A DNA stretch of 64,000 bases from RGIG4140 sp045614025 (GCA_045614025.1 JAZLCE010000017.1:5892-69891); one strand, 5' to 3'; counted from the stretch's first letter, positions 43,527 through 53,470 are shown. Notes: generated from the letters alone by a model not told the origin. Made by a program: numbers and translations.

Positions 43527-44807
43527 TTAAGCGCATTTTTTAACTTGTTTTAATAAATAAATTGATAATAGACAAAGTATAATCGTTGAAGTATAAAATA
43601 AATTCCACTGAAAAACGGTTTTGTTTGTTATGGTTAAGATATCAGCAAATTTGCTGAACCAATTTAGAGATAACCCTGCAATAATTGAACCCAGAGCTGC
43701 CGCAAATGATTTAAATACAGAGTTAACAGATAAATAAACTGAAGACATGTTTTGGGGCATATAGAGTAAAGATGTGTTATTAATTCCAAGAGCCAAGGCG
43801 GCGGTTGAAATTCCCAAAAGGATGTTAACAAATATTAGAGTGCCTAGTAATGCCAAACCTGTTATTGAATAAATATTTAATCCCATAAAAATAAGAGTGC
43901 ATAAAATAAAGATAGGGATAGAAGCAATTAAAATTTTTTCTGGACCTTTTCTATCACTCATTTTTCCCCATTTTTTAACAATAAAGGTGTAAACAATCCA
44001 TTGTAAAAGAGTTAAGGCGATAATTGTTGACATTTCAACATTTAAGTTTTTGAGCATAAAAACAGTTAAAAAGGGTGTAATGAAGTTGATTGAAAAGTTT
44101 AATACACTTAAGGCGGTTAATAATTTTGAAAATGGCTTATTTTGAAAGGTGTGCGTCACTTTTTTAATAAATGGGATATCTTTTTTAGTTGGGATTTTTT
44201 TATCTTCAATATGAAAAAAAGTGCATGCACCATAAATGCTAATTAAAAAAGCTAAAAAGATTAAAAAAGCATAAGAGTAAAGTTCACCATTTTGATAGGG
44301 TTTAGCAATTTTTATTAGATAGAATGCAAAAATAAAGCAAATTATTTTTGCAATCATCATCCACTTAAATCGGTGAGAGAAAAATCTACCCATCATACGT
44401 GAAGGAATAAGTTCCTTCATCCAAGGCATCCAAGCCCCCCCACAAATGGATCCGATTAGATATGAAAATAACAGTGAGATAATTAATACAGGAACCGTCC
44501 AACTTGATCCTTGAAAAAAACAGAGCATGGCTGCAATTAAATAAAAAGGTCGGGCTAAAAATGAAGACCATAGGGCAATTTTTTTTGCTGAAACACCTTT
44601 TTCAATTAAATATGAAGATAGAATGTGAGCCATGTTTCCAATAAAAGGAATGGCTCCTAAAAATCCAATAGAAAGGTTCCCTGCGCCCAGTAAAAGCGCA
44701 TAGGCGGTGAGAGTGTTGCCAACGGCCAAAGAATCCATGGCTGATGTTGCAATTCCCCCTCTAAAAACATAATCTAAAGATTTGTGGAGATGATTGTCTT
44801 TAGTCAT
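43527..44807 (-). CDS. Major facilitator superfamily transporter
   Basis: A 426-residue polytopic protein with about 12 hydrophobic helices and a charged central loop (HIEDKKIPTKKDIP). The loop-2 motif of MFS proteins is weak; KWGKMSDRKGPEK fits the equivalent loop in the second half. Linked to neuA on one likely transcript, so a sugar-related substrate is possible but unproven. Confidence 0.82.
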   Translation of the reverse strand: MTKDNHLHKSLDYVFRGGIATSAMDSLAVGNTLTAYALLLGAGNLSIGFLGAIPFIGNMAHILSSYLIEKGVSAKKIALWSSFLARPFYLIAAMLCFFQGSSWTVPVLIISLLFSYLIGSICGGAWMPWMKELIPSRMMGRFFSHRFKWMMIAKIICFIFAFYLIKIAKPYQNGELYSYAFLIFLAFLISIYGACTFFHIEDKKIPTKKDIPFIKKVTHTFQNKPFSKLLTALSVLNFSINFITPFLTVFMLKNLNVEMSTIIALTLLQWIVYTFIVKKWGKMSDRKGPEKILIASIPIFILCTLIFMGLNIYSITGLALLGTLIFVNILLGISTAALALGINNTSLLYMPQNMSSVYLSVNSVFKSFAAALGSIIAGLSLNWFSKFADILTITNKTVFQWNLFYTSTIILCLLSIYLLKQVKKCA

Positions 44808-44896
44808 TTATATTTTTGTATCCCTAATAATTTTATGTATGGAACATGTTTAGCATAAAGAGATTTTTTATGCAACCTGTTGTTATTAATTATTCC

Positions 44897-44925
44897 TTGA
44901 TTTTTTGCTAATTTTTAAGTATCCT
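44897..44925 (+). promoter_or_regulatory. Promoter of prmA-pepP-smpB
   Basis: TTGATT (44897-44902) and TATCCT (44920-44925) with a 17-base spacer. Confidence 0.45.
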
Positions 44926-44950
44926 TTATCCATTAAAAGAAAGGAAAATA

Positions 44951-45820
44951 ATGACTGAAACATTAAATTATGATTTTAAAATTTTGCTTGATCCTAAACA
45001 TGTTCCTATTTTTGAAGATGTTTTATCGGAAATTGCGGCAGCAGTACTCACAGTGATGATTGAAAAAGGTGAAAATAAAGGGTTGTGGGAGTTGCAAGCA
45101 ATTTTTGAAGGAAAGCCAGATGAAGGGGAAGTTTTGGGTGCTATTCAAAGAGCATCAGATATCCTTCAAATCAAAGTTCCTGCTGTTAAAATTGAAGCAA
45201 TGGAAAATAAAAATTGGCTTTTGGAATGTTATCAAAGTTTTAAACCAATCACAATTGGTAAATATTTTATTTATGGTTCGCATATTGACGAAGTGCCAAG
45301 TGATAAGATTTCTCTTCAAATTGATGCTGCAACAGCTTTTGGTACAGGGGAACATCAAACAACTCATGGGTGTTTAGAAGCTTTAAATGAACTTGATTTT
45401 GTTCCACAAAAAGTGATTGATGTGGGATGTGGATCTGGTATTTTATCAATGGCTTATGCAAAAACATTTAATAAAAAAGTTGATGCTGTTGATATTGACC
45501 CAGAATCTGTTCGTGTGGCAACTCAAAATGCTTCTATTAATGGATTAGATGGTTTAATGAGGGTTTGGCATAGTAATGGATATGAACAAGTTCAAGATAA
45601 ATATGATTTAGTGTTATGCAATATCTTAGCTCGCCCATTAATGGATATGGCTGCGGATTTAAAAGATCATTTAAATGAGGGCGGTGTTGCTATTTTATCT
45701 GGGTTTTTGAATCGTCAAGAACGTTGGGTATTAAAAGCACATACAGATATCGGTTTTAAACTTTTAAAACGTTATCGGATAAATGGATGGAGCACATTAG
45801 TTATTCAAAAAGGCGAATAA
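44951..45820 (+). CDS. prmA: Ribosomal protein L11 methyltransferase
   Basis: A SAM-dependent enzyme trimethylating L11. The SAM motif is VIDVGCGSGILSMAYAK, preceded by AFGTGEHQTTHGCL; NILARPLMDMAADL is motif IV. 289 residues is normal. AAGGAAA precedes the ATG. pepP begins one base after the stop. Confidence 0.95.
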   Translation: MTETLNYDFKILLDPKHVPIFEDVLSEIAAAVLTVMIEKGENKGLWELQAIFEGKPDEGEVLGAIQRASDILQIKVPAVKIEAMENKNWLLECYQSFKPITIGKYFIYGSHIDEVPSDKISLQIDAATAFGTGEHQTTHGCLEALNELDFVPQKVIDVGCGSGILSMAYAKTFNKKVDAVDIDPESVRVATQNASINGLDGLMRVWHSNGYEQVQDKYDLVLCNILARPLMDMAADLKDHLNEGGVAILSGFLNRQERWVLKAHTDIGFKLLKRYRINGWSTLVIQKGE

Positions 45821-45821
45821 A

Positions 45822-47486
45822 ATGACAACTCTTTTATCTGAAATTCAAGATGATTTAATTCAAAATGATTTAGATGGTGTTTTAATTCTTAAAAGTGATC
45901 CATTTTTATCAGGGTATTATGCTCCTTATAAAGATCGCCTGAAAGATGTTAGTTCTTTTTCTGGATCAGATGGAGTTGCCCTTGTTTTAAAACAAGATGG
46001 CATATTGTTTGTTGATTCAAGATATACAGAGCAAGCTAAAATCCAATCTGATTTTAAAGTTTTTGAAGTGCCATCAGAAACAAGACTTTCCCTTTGGATG
46101 AAAGAAAATATGAAAGGGAAAAAAGTTTTATTTGATGATAAAGTTCATTCACTTGAATGGGTTGAACAAATGAATGTTCTTTTAAAAGAATCTCATGTCA
46201 CTTTGATTTCAGATGAAAAAAGATTGTTTGATAAATGGTTTAAACCTGTTTCATTTAAACAAGATTTATTTGATTATGATATTTTGTTTTTAGGAAGTTC
46301 TTCTGATGAAAAAATAAAAAAAGTTCAAGCTTATTTAAATGAAAAGAATTTAGATGCGCTTTTTATCCTTTCTCCTGAAAATGCATCTTGGTTATTAAAT
46401 AAAAGAGATAAAAACAAAAGTGATTATCCAGTTGTTTATAAAAGATTGATTGTGATGAAAAATGGGGATGTTTTAGATTTTGATGAAAATATTAAAGCAT
46501 TAAAAGGTTTAAAAACAGCGGTTGATTTAAAAAAGGCAAGTCTTTATTTGGTTAATGAACTTAAAAAGAATAATGTTTTTATTCAGCATGAAACGGAAAT
46601 TATTGATGAATTAAAAGCGCAGAAAAACAATATTGAAATTCAAAACATTAAAAATGCTTGTTTATTTGAAAGTGTTGTAATTTCAAAATTTTTAGCATTT
46701 GTTGAACAGAATAAAAAAACAATCACGGAAATAGATTGTGATGAAAAATTAAAAGAATTGCGTTCCTTATCCCCTCTTTATTTTCACGATAGTTTTCAAA
46801 CAATTGCTGCAAGTGGATCTCATGCTGCACAAGCTCACTATGCTGCAACAAAAGAAACAAACGCAAAAATTATTGATTATCCAATGCTTTTGGTTGATAC
46901 GGGTGGGCATTATTTAAATGGGACAACGGATATGACAAGAACAATTGCTATTGGTTCTGTTACCCCATTGATGAAACAAAGGTATACAGAGGTTTTAAAA
47001 GGGCATATTCAAGTGGCCTTATCTTCTTTAAAAGAAGGTGACTCAACAGCGTTGATGGATGAAAAAGCGCATCAATATTTGCGTGATTCCGGGGTTGATT
47101 ATTATCATTCAACGGGGCATGGGATTGGAATGATGCTTGGGGTTCATGAATATCCACCAGCCATTCATGCAAAAGATGAAAAAGGGTTAAAAGCGGGAAT
47201 GGTATTTTCAAATGAGCCAGCCTATTATTCAGCTGAAGAAGGATTTGGTATTCGTTTGGAAAATATGCTTTTTTCTGTGAAAAAAGAAGATGGTGGTTTA
47301 GAATTTGAAAATTTATTGTTTATTCCATTTGATTATCGTTTGGTTGATTTTGAATTATTATCAGATCAAGAAAAAGAATGGTTAAAAATATATCATCAAA
47401 AAATTAAAGATATTATCTTGCCAAATTTAACGGATGATGAAAAAGAAATTTTAATGTCATTTATATTGGCATTTGTGAAAGGATAA
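45822..47486 (+). CDS. Aminopeptidase P-family Xaa-Pro peptidase
   Basis: An M24 metallopeptidase cleaving N-terminal residues before proline. It has two N-terminal creatinase-like domains and a C-terminal pita-bread domain with the metal ligands in DTGGHYLNGTTDMTRT, HGIGMMLGVHE, NEPAYY and GIRLENM. 554 residues fits the long APP branch found in Alphaproteobacteria and eukaryotes. Middle gene of a tight three-gene operon. Confidence 0.92.
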   Translation: MTTLLSEIQDDLIQNDLDGVLILKSDPFLSGYYAPYKDRLKDVSSFSGSDGVALVLKQDGILFVDSRYTEQAKIQSDFKVFEVPSETRLSLWMKENMKGKKVLFDDKVHSLEWVEQMNVLLKESHVTLISDEKRLFDKWFKPVSFKQDLFDYDILFLGSSSDEKIKKVQAYLNEKNLDALFILSPENASWLLNKRDKNKSDYPVVYKRLIVMKNGDVLDFDENIKALKGLKTAVDLKKASLYLVNELKKNNVFIQHETEIIDELKAQKNNIEIQNIKNACLFESVVISKFLAFVEQNKKTITEIDCDEKLKELRSLSPLYFHDSFQTIAASGSHAAQAHYAATKETNAKIIDYPMLLVDTGGHYLNGTTDMTRTIAIGSVTPLMKQRYTEVLKGHIQVALSSLKEGDSTALMDEKAHQYLRDSGVDYYHSTGHGIGMMLGVHEYPPAIHAKDEKGLKAGMVFSNEPAYYSAEEGFGIRLENMLFSVKKEDGGLEFENLLFIPFDYRLVDFELLSDQEKEWLKIYHQKIKDIILPNLTDDEKEILMSFILAFVKG

Positions 47487-47490
47487 AAAA

Positions 47491-47976
47491 GTGGCAAAAC
47501 TTATTTCAACAGGAACGGTTGCAACAAATAGAAAAGCCCGTTTTAATTATGAAATTTTAGAAACATTTGAAGCTGGAATTGTTTTAACTGGTGGGGAAGT
47601 GAAATCTTTGCGGGCAGGACATGCCACAATTAACGAAAGTTATGCAGATACTGAAAACAGAGAGTTGTTTTTGATTAATGCGCATATTGCTGAATATTTG
47701 GGATCAAAAGGTGGTTTTGTGCAAGAAAAATCATCTCGTCCACGTAAGCTTTTATTGCATGAAAAAGAGCTGAATAAAATTTTTGCAGCTATTGAGCAAA
47801 AGGGAAAAACGGTTATTCCTTTAGAGCTTTATTTTAACTCTAGGGGCGTTGCAAAAGTTAAAATTGCGTTGGCAACTGGTAAAAATATGGCAGATAAGCG
47901 CGAAGACATTAAAAAACGCGATTGGAATCGCGATAAGCAACGCATTTTAGCTCATTATAATAATGGAAAAAGATAG
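47491..47976 (+). CDS. smpB: SsrA-binding protein SmpB
   Basis: Delivers tmRNA to stalled ribosomes. It starts with GTG, five bases after pepP. The OB-fold opens with KARFNYEILETFEAGIVLTGGEVKSLR, and the C-terminal tail KRDWNRDKQRILAHY is the helix that enters the mRNA channel. 161 residues. The tmRNA gene itself is not in the window. Confidence 0.97.
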   Translation: MAKLISTGTVATNRKARFNYEILETFEAGIVLTGGEVKSLRAGHATINESYADTENRELFLINAHIAEYLGSKGGFVQEKSSRPRKLLLHEKELNKIFAAIEQKGKTVIPLELYFNSRGVAKVKIALATGKNMADKREDIKKRDWNRDKQRILAHYNNGKR

Positions 47977-47992
47977 TTAAAAAATTAATAAA

Positions 47993-48023
47993 GACCCTTG
48001 TTTATAAAAAAACAAGGGTTTTT
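47993..48023 (+). terminator. Terminator of smpB
   Basis: ACCCTTGTT and AACAAGGGT pair with a T run. Confidence 0.88.
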
Positions 48024-48054
48024 CTTTGACTGTTTTTAATATTGACAAAAAAGA

Positions 48055-48083
48055 TTGACAATTTTGTTATTTTATGATATAAT
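48055..48083 (+). promoter_or_regulatory. Consensus promoter of the repeat helicase
   Basis: TTGACA (48055-48060) and TATAAT (48078-48083) are both perfect, with a 17-base spacer and a TG extension. This is the strongest promoter in the window by consensus. Confidence 0.88.
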
Positions 48084-48108
48084 TGCAAAAATTTTAGAGG
48101 GGAATCAT

Positions 48109-50619
48109 ATGAAACAACAAAATTTTAATGCGCTTATTCATGGATTAAAAACTTTTTTACCAAGTGTTGATTTAAGGTCTGCACAAAAAGATATTTTTGA
48201 AGAATTTTTATCAAGAACAGATGAAAATTTAACCAAAGGCTTTTTTGATCTTGCCACTGGTTTTGGCAAAACCAGAATGATGAATGTTTTGACCGAGGGG
48301 TATTTATCTCAAAATCCAAAAGGAAAAGTTGTGGTTGTTGTGCCAACCCAAAGTTTGATTAAAGATGAAAATGGCGAGGGGATGATTAAGCGCTTTCAAG
48401 ATTTTCATCAAATGTATCATTCTGAACCATTAAGCATTGGTTCTTTTTATTCGTATGGTAAAGATACAACCAGCAATGTTATTGTAACAACTTATTCTTC
48501 ACTCAATACCTTTGCTAACAACATTAACCCAAAAGAAGTTGGCCTTTTGTTGTTGGATGAAGCTCACCACTCATTGTCTGAAAAAAGAATGGATGCGATC
48601 AAAGAATTTTCAAATGCTTGTTGTTATGGTTTAACGGCAACGCCAGCTTATTCCCCAGATAAAAATTTGGAAAATTTGTTAGGTTCAGTTATTGCTGAAA
48701 TGAATACGGTTCAAGCCGTAAAAGATGGATTGCTTACGCCTTGTAAAAATGTTTTGCTTTCATCTAAAATTAAGGTGGACTTGAGTTCTATTTCAAAAAC
48801 AAGAACAGGTGAATATAATGAAGCCGAACTTGAAAAAGTGCTTTCTCAAGCTCTGAAATCTTATCAAGAAAATGGAAATGCAAAAAATTGGAAAAATGTG
48901 CATGAGTTAATTGCAAATGAAATTGCTATGTTTTATCAAAACTATGTGGATGAAACGGTTGGTAAAGTTCAAGGTAAAAAATGCATGATTAACTGTCGCT
49001 CTCAAGCAGAAGCAAAATTACAGGCCAGAGCGTTAAATAAATTGTTTGGGAAAACAGTTGCAGGTACTTGGACAACGGATACAAAAGATAAAACAATTTT
49101 GAATAAATTTGTGAATGGTGATTTACCTATTTTGTGCCAGGTTGGGAAACTCTCTGAAGGGTTTGATATGCCTAAATTGGATATGTGTATCAACTATCCA
49201 ACTTGTTCCAGAGTGGTTGAAGCACAACGTGGGGGGCGTGTTTTGCGTCTTAATCCAGAAAATGAAAATAAGTTTTCTCTGATTGTGGATGTTGTTTTTG
49301 CGCATCCAGATTATGATAACCCAATTTTGTCTTCGCATACCAATGGGCAAGTGCTCTATCGTGATATTACAAATAAAAGTGTGATGCTAAAAGATAAAAA
49401 GTTAGAGGATCGGGCGGGTGTTTTAAAAACACAAGAGAGAAAAGAGCGAGAGTCATCCAATCTATTACTTGAAGCTTTTGATATTTTTTCCAATATTGAA
49501 GAGTTGATTACACTTGAAAATGAGGCAGATATTGAACTTAAAGATCAAAATCTTCCATTAAAAAGAGACGGGATGAAATCATCTCTTGATTTAAAACGTT
49601 TGTTAGGTAAAACCGATGTTTTTTACAAGAAACAGTTACAAAAATATTATGATGAAAATAGAACTTTTGAAGTTGATGGTGTCCAATATCCATTGGTAGA
49701 AAAAGTAAAGTCAGGATCGAAAATAGCCTTGGTTTTGCATGAACACAAAAATGCTCTTGAAACATTTAAAAAACTGTTGAAAAAAGATGGAAATGATCTT
49801 GATATTCCAGTAAAAAGAGACGGGATGAAATCTACTACAGAGTTAATTTTGTTGTTTAAAAAAAATGGTGCATTTTTTGCAGAAAAACTACAAAAATATT
49901 ATGAAGAAAATAAAATGTTTGAGGTTGATGGGATTCAATATCCATTGGTAGAAAAAGTAAAGTCAGGATCGAAAATTGTATTGGCTTTGCATGAACATGA
50001 AAATGCATTAAAAGTATTCAAAAAGCTTTTATTAAGTAGTGTTTGTAACGTTCCTGAAAAAAGAAATGGTATGAAAACACGATATGATTTAGCCTTGATG
50101 TTGAATAGAAGTCGTTTCTTTTTTTCAAAATGGTTACAAAAATATTATAATGAAAATAGAATTTTTGAGGTTGATGGAGTTCAATATCCGTTGGTTGAAA
50201 AAGTTAAATCAGGTGGGTGCATTACATTAGCTTTGTCTGAGCATACAAAGGCTTTTGAAATTTTTAAAAAACTTTTGGAAAAAGAGGGTCTTGTTTTTGA
50301 TGTTCCTGCTAAAAGAAAGAAAATGAAATCCAGCTTTGATTTAACAATATTATTTCATAAAACAACAGCTTTTTTTCCAAGGTGGTTGCAAAAATATTAT
50401 GATGAAAACAAAACTTTTGAGGTTGATGGAGTTCAATATCCATTGGTTGAAAAAGTTAAATCAGGTGGGGGCATTACATTAGCTCTTCATGAACATCCAT
50501 TGGCACTTGAAACATTTAAAAAGTTATTAGAAAAAGATGGCATTGTTTTGAAAGAAAGAAAAATTGCTTCTCAAAAACAAAATCTTTTACCCATTCAAAA
50601 GAAGCAAAAAAGGCGATAA
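48109..50619 (+). CDS. SF2 helicase with four C-terminal tandem repeats
   Basis: An 836-residue DEAD/DEAH-type helicase of the restriction-enzyme-like group: Walker A ATGFGKT at 49-55, DEAH at 150-153, TATPA at 176-180, and QRGGR of motif VI. After the core, residues from about 482 to the end hold four repeats of 82-84 residues, each with a conserved centre FEVDGVQYPLVEKVKSG. The predicted layout per repeat is two helices, a beta hairpin and one helix, like a winged helix. GAGGGG precedes the ATG at 48109; the frame upstream of it is promoter. No methylase or nuclease partner is adjacent. It may bind DNA or RNA through the repeats; the function is unknown. Confidence 0.85.
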   Translation: MKQQNFNALIHGLKTFLPSVDLRSAQKDIFEEFLSRTDENLTKGFFDLATGFGKTRMMNVLTEGYLSQNPKGKVVVVVPTQSLIKDENGEGMIKRFQDFHQMYHSEPLSIGSFYSYGKDTTSNVIVTTYSSLNTFANNINPKEVGLLLLDEAHHSLSEKRMDAIKEFSNACCYGLTATPAYSPDKNLENLLGSVIAEMNTVQAVKDGLLTPCKNVLLSSKIKVDLSSISKTRTGEYNEAELEKVLSQALKSYQENGNAKNWKNVHELIANEIAMFYQNYVDETVGKVQGKKCMINCRSQAEAKLQARALNKLFGKTVAGTWTTDTKDKTILNKFVNGDLPILCQVGKLSEGFDMPKLDMCINYPTCSRVVEAQRGGRVLRLNPENENKFSLIVDVVFAHPDYDNPILSSHTNGQVLYRDITNKSVMLKDKKLEDRAGVLKTQERKERESSNLLLEAFDIFSNIEELITLENEADIELKDQNLPLKRDGMKSSLDLKRLLGKTDVFYKKQLQKYYDENRTFEVDGVQYPLVEKVKSGSKIALVLHEHKNALETFKKLLKKDGNDLDIPVKRDGMKSTTELILLFKKNGAFFAEKLQKYYEENKMFEVDGIQYPLVEKVKSGSKIVLALHEHENALKVFKKLLLSSVCNVPEKRNGMKTRYDLALMLNRSRFFFSKWLQKYYNENRIFEVDGVQYPLVEKVKSGGCITLALSEHTKAFEIFKKLLEKEGLVFDVPAKRKKMKSSFDLTILFHKTTAFFPRWLQKYYDENKTFEVDGVQYPLVEKVKSGGGITLALHEHPLALETFKKLLEKDGIVLKERKIASQKQNLLPIQKKQKRR
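49552..49803 (+). repeat. Helicase C-terminal repeat 1 of 4
   Basis: 84 codons from LPLKRDGMKSS to the next repeat. It shares nearly all of FEVDGVQYPLVEKVKSG with repeats 2-4. Confidence 0.85.
49804..50049 (+). repeat. Helicase C-terminal repeat 2 of 4
   Basis: 82 codons from IPVKRDGMKST. The centre has Ile for Val (DGIQYPLVEK). The helical part differs from repeat 1. Confidence 0.85.
50050..50301 (+). repeat. Helicase C-terminal repeat 3 of 4
   Basis: 84 codons from VPEKRNGMKTR. The centre is conserved; the hairpin turn changes from SGSK to SGGC. Confidence 0.85.
50302..50556 (+). repeat. Helicase C-terminal repeat 4 of 4
   Basis: About 85 codons from VPAKRKKMKSS. GMKS has become KMKS; the centre is unchanged. 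A basic tail of about 20 residues follows to the stop. Confidence 0.82.
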
Positions 50620-50641
50620 AAAGCTACTGATTTTTGTTAAC

Positions 50642-50672
50642 AAAAACCCACTGAAAGTAAACAGTGGGTTTT
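50642..50672. terminator. Bidirectional terminator between helicase and der
   Basis: AAACCCACTG and CAGTGGGTTT pair, with A and T runs outside. Confidence 0.88.
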
Positions 50673-50676
50673 ATGT

Positions 50677-52173
50677 TTATTTGCGTCTTTTTTCTCTATG
50701 CAAAGATTTTGGACCTTGTTTAACTTTGGATTTTGGCTTTGGTTTGCCTTTTGTTTGTTTTTTTTCCATAATCTTTGCCTTTTTCTTAATTGAGGCACGT
50801 TCTTTGGCTTTTTCAGCATAAGGGTTTTCGCGTTTTCTCATATGAATTCTGATTGGCACACCAACCAAACCATAGCGTTCTCTCAACCCGTTTGAAAGAT
50901 ATCTTAAATAAGATTCTGGCAATTGATCTGGATTGCTTGAAAAGATCACAAAGGTTGGTGGGCGTTTTGAAACCTGTGTCATATATTTCATTGGAATGCG
51001 TCTACCATTGCTTGCAACAGGGGTTGGGTGTGCTTGAGTCATTTCTTGTAAGAATGTGTTAAGTTTATGCGTTGGCACACGTTTGTTCCAAAGTTTATAC
51101 ATTTCAAACACATCGCTCATCAATCGGTCTAAACCATAACCTGTTTTGCCAGAAATTGTGTGAACAGGAATGCCTTTAACCTGTTGCAATGATTCAACCA
51201 ATTTTTCTTTTAATCGATGTAAAACTTGTTGTGGATTTTCAATGGAATCCCATTTATTTAAAGCAATTAAAAGAACGCGGCCTTCATTTAAAACTTTTGA
51301 AGCAATAATCAAGTCTTGTTTTTCCATTGGAACATTGGCATCTAAAACCAAAATAACAACTTCGGCAAAATCAATGCTTGTATTTGTATCTTGTGCAGAA
51401 ATTTCTTCTACTTGATTAGTAACTTTTCCTCTTTTTCTAAGACCAGCGGTATCTGTTAATAAAATTTCATTTCCTCTCCAATTCCAAGGAATTGTAATGG
51501 CATCCCGTGTAACGCCAGCTTCTGGTCCTGTGAGCAAGCGTTCTTGACCCAAAAGTTGGTTCACAAGAGTTGACTTTCCAACATTTGGACGGCCAACAAT
51601 AGCTAATTTTAATGGTTTAATTTTTGGTTCTTCTTCAACAACTTCTTCATCTTCAAAGAAATCATCATCCTCTTCGTCTTCATCGCCTTCTTTTGGAGGG
51701 TTGATCAGCATTTTTAATTCTTGATATAAATCGCTGATACCAACGCCATGTTCGCCAGAAATTTTAAGCGGAGATCCAAGGCCAAGCGCATAAAAATCAC
51801 CAGTGTGTTGTTGCCCTTCTGCTTTGTTGGCAAGTAAAATAACTGGTTTATCAACCATTCTTAATTCAGTTGCCATTTTTTCATCTAAAGTTGTTAACCC
51901 ACTACGCGCATCCACAACAGCTAAAATAATATCAGCTTCCTCAATTGCCATTTGTGTTTGTCGCCACATGGCTTTTGCTAAAGATGATGAATCTTCAAGA
52001 CCTGCCGTATCAATTACTCTAAACGAAATATCGCCGAGTGTCGCTGTTCCTTCTTTTCGGTCTCTTGTAACACCTGGTTCATCATGAACAATCGCAAGCT
52101 TTTTTTTGCAAAGTCTGTTAAAAAGCGTTGATTTTCCGACGTTTGTTCTTCCTACAATCGCAACTGTTTTCAT
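50677..52173 (-). CDS. der: GTPase Der (EngA)
   Basis: A double-GTPase needed for 50S assembly. The first P-loop is GRTNVGKST, the second GRPNVGKST, with DTAGLED and DTAGLRK switch regions and NKAE/NKWD specificity motifs. An acidic linker (EGDEDEEDDDFFEDEE) joins the domains, a KH-like domain follows, and the C-terminal tail is very basic. 498 residues. bamB ends nine bases upstream, so they share a transcript. Confidence 0.97.
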   Translation of the reverse strand: MKTVAIVGRTNVGKSTLFNRLCKKKLAIVHDEPGVTRDRKEGTATLGDISFRVIDTAGLEDSSSLAKAMWRQTQMAIEEADIILAVVDARSGLTTLDEKMATELRMVDKPVILLANKAEGQQHTGDFYALGLGSPLKISGEHGVGISDLYQELKMLINPPKEGDEDEEDDDFFEDEEVVEEEPKIKPLKLAIVGRPNVGKSTLVNQLLGQERLLTGPEAGVTRDAITIPWNWRGNEILLTDTAGLRKRGKVTNQVEEISAQDTNTSIDFAEVVILVLDANVPMEKQDLIIASKVLNEGRVLLIALNKWDSIENPQQVLHRLKEKLVESLQQVKGIPVHTISGKTGYGLDRLMSDVFEMYKLWNKRVPTHKLNTFLQEMTQAHPTPVASNGRRIPMKYMTQVSKRPPTFVIFSSNPDQLPESYLRYLSNGLRERYGLVGVPIRIHMRKRENPYAEKAKERASIKKKAKIMEKKQTKGKPKPKSKVKQGPKSLHREKRRK

Positions 52174-52182
52174 TTTATTCCT

Positions 52183-53457
52183 TTATCTATACATGATTAA
52201 ATCGGCTTTATCCGTATAAATCAACACTTGATTGTCATAGCAAATTGGTGTTGAAAATGGTTTATCGGATAATTCTTTTAAAACTTCTTCTCCCGTTTTC
52301 ATGTTGAAAATAATTCTATCCCCTTCGCCAGAATAAATAAGCAAATGTTCGTTTGCCATAACTGGAGTAAACCAGCGAACTTGTTTTTGAGTTTTGCTAT
52401 ATAAATCTTTTTCCCAAATGAGTTTGCCAGTATATTTATTTAAAGCAACAACGGTATCTTTATTTGTTATCATAAAAAGAATATCTCCTGAAATAACAGG
52501 TGTTGTTTGCCCGCCAATTGGTTGAGTGAAAATTTCTTCACCAGTATCTAAATGGAAAGCTCCCATTTGATGCGCATTTCCAATCAAATAAACAACTTTT
52601 CCTTCAATAACTGGAGAGGCTAATACATGTCCTAAATCTGCAATCTTATTAAAGGTGCGATAGGAAAGCAAAATATTTGACCATTTTGGTTCGCCTGTGT
52701 CAGTGTTAAAGGCAATGATTTCTCCATTGGAAAAAGGAACAACAATAGTTTTATTTTGAATGGCTGGAATTCCCATGCCAAGCAAATTTGTTTCTGTTTC
52801 CATGTTTTTATAATTCCAAACAAGTTCACCATCTTTTGTGCTTAAAGCTAACAATTCGTTATTTGCGGAAAGCACAAACAATTTGTTATCATAAATAACT
52901 GGTGAAGAACGAAGAATCTTTTCAGTATCTTTTTGCCAGATGATATCGCCTTCAGGTTCAACGGCATAAATAATTCCATCGCCAGAAACAACATAAATCA
53001 ATTTATTATAATAAGCAAGTCCAATGCTTGCAACAGCAGGCATATCTTTATCATCTCTTAAAGACATGTCCCAAATAACATCGCCATCTTTACTTGTTTT
53101 TGTTAATTTTAATTGACTGTCTAATGTATAAATCATCCCATCATGAATAACAGGGGCTGGCAAATGAATGAAGCTTGATGAAATTCCTTTGCCAACATTT
53201 TCATCCCATGATTTTTCTTTCCAACCGCTAATTGTTGCATGAGGGACCTTATTTTGAATATTTTGATTTAAAAAATTCCATTCTGTTATAATTTTAGGGT
53301 TGCCTAAATTTAAAACAGATGTTTCTTTTTCAATCTGTTGTGTTTCAAGTTTAACTTGAATGGCTTCTCTTCCTTCTTTTGGGGCTCCTTTTTTTGTTTG
53401 CGCACACCCAGAAACCAAAAGAGCCATAGCACAGACGGCAAAAACAAGATGTTTCAT
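52183..53457 (-). CDS. bamB: Outer-membrane assembly lipoprotein BamB
   Basis: A lipoprotein of the BAM complex that inserts outer-membrane beta-barrels. The lipobox is LVSGC, giving Cys18 as the acylated residue. The mature part is an eight-bladed PQQ-type propeller, shown by repeats such as GDGIIYAVEPEGDIIWQ and NTDTGEPKW. 424 residues. The order TPR-bamB-der is conserved in many Proteobacteria. Confidence 0.93.
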   Translation of the reverse strand: MKHLVFAVCAMALLVSGCAQTKKGAPKEGREAIQVKLETQQIEKETSVLNLGNPKIITEWNFLNQNIQNKVPHATISGWKEKSWDENVGKGISSSFIHLPAPVIHDGMIYTLDSQLKLTKTSKDGDVIWDMSLRDDKDMPAVASIGLAYYNKLIYVVSGDGIIYAVEPEGDIIWQKDTEKILRSSPVIYDNKLFVLSANNELLALSTKDGELVWNYKNMETETNLLGMGIPAIQNKTIVVPFSNGEIIAFNTDTGEPKWSNILLSYRTFNKIADLGHVLASPVIEGKVVYLIGNAHQMGAFHLDTGEEIFTQPIGGQTTPVISGDILFMITNKDTVVALNKYTGKLIWEKDLYSKTQKQVRWFTPVMANEHLLIYSGEGDRIIFNMKTGEEVLKELSDKPFSTPICYDNQVLIYTDKADLIMYR

Positions 53458-53470
53458 AAAATCTCCTTTT

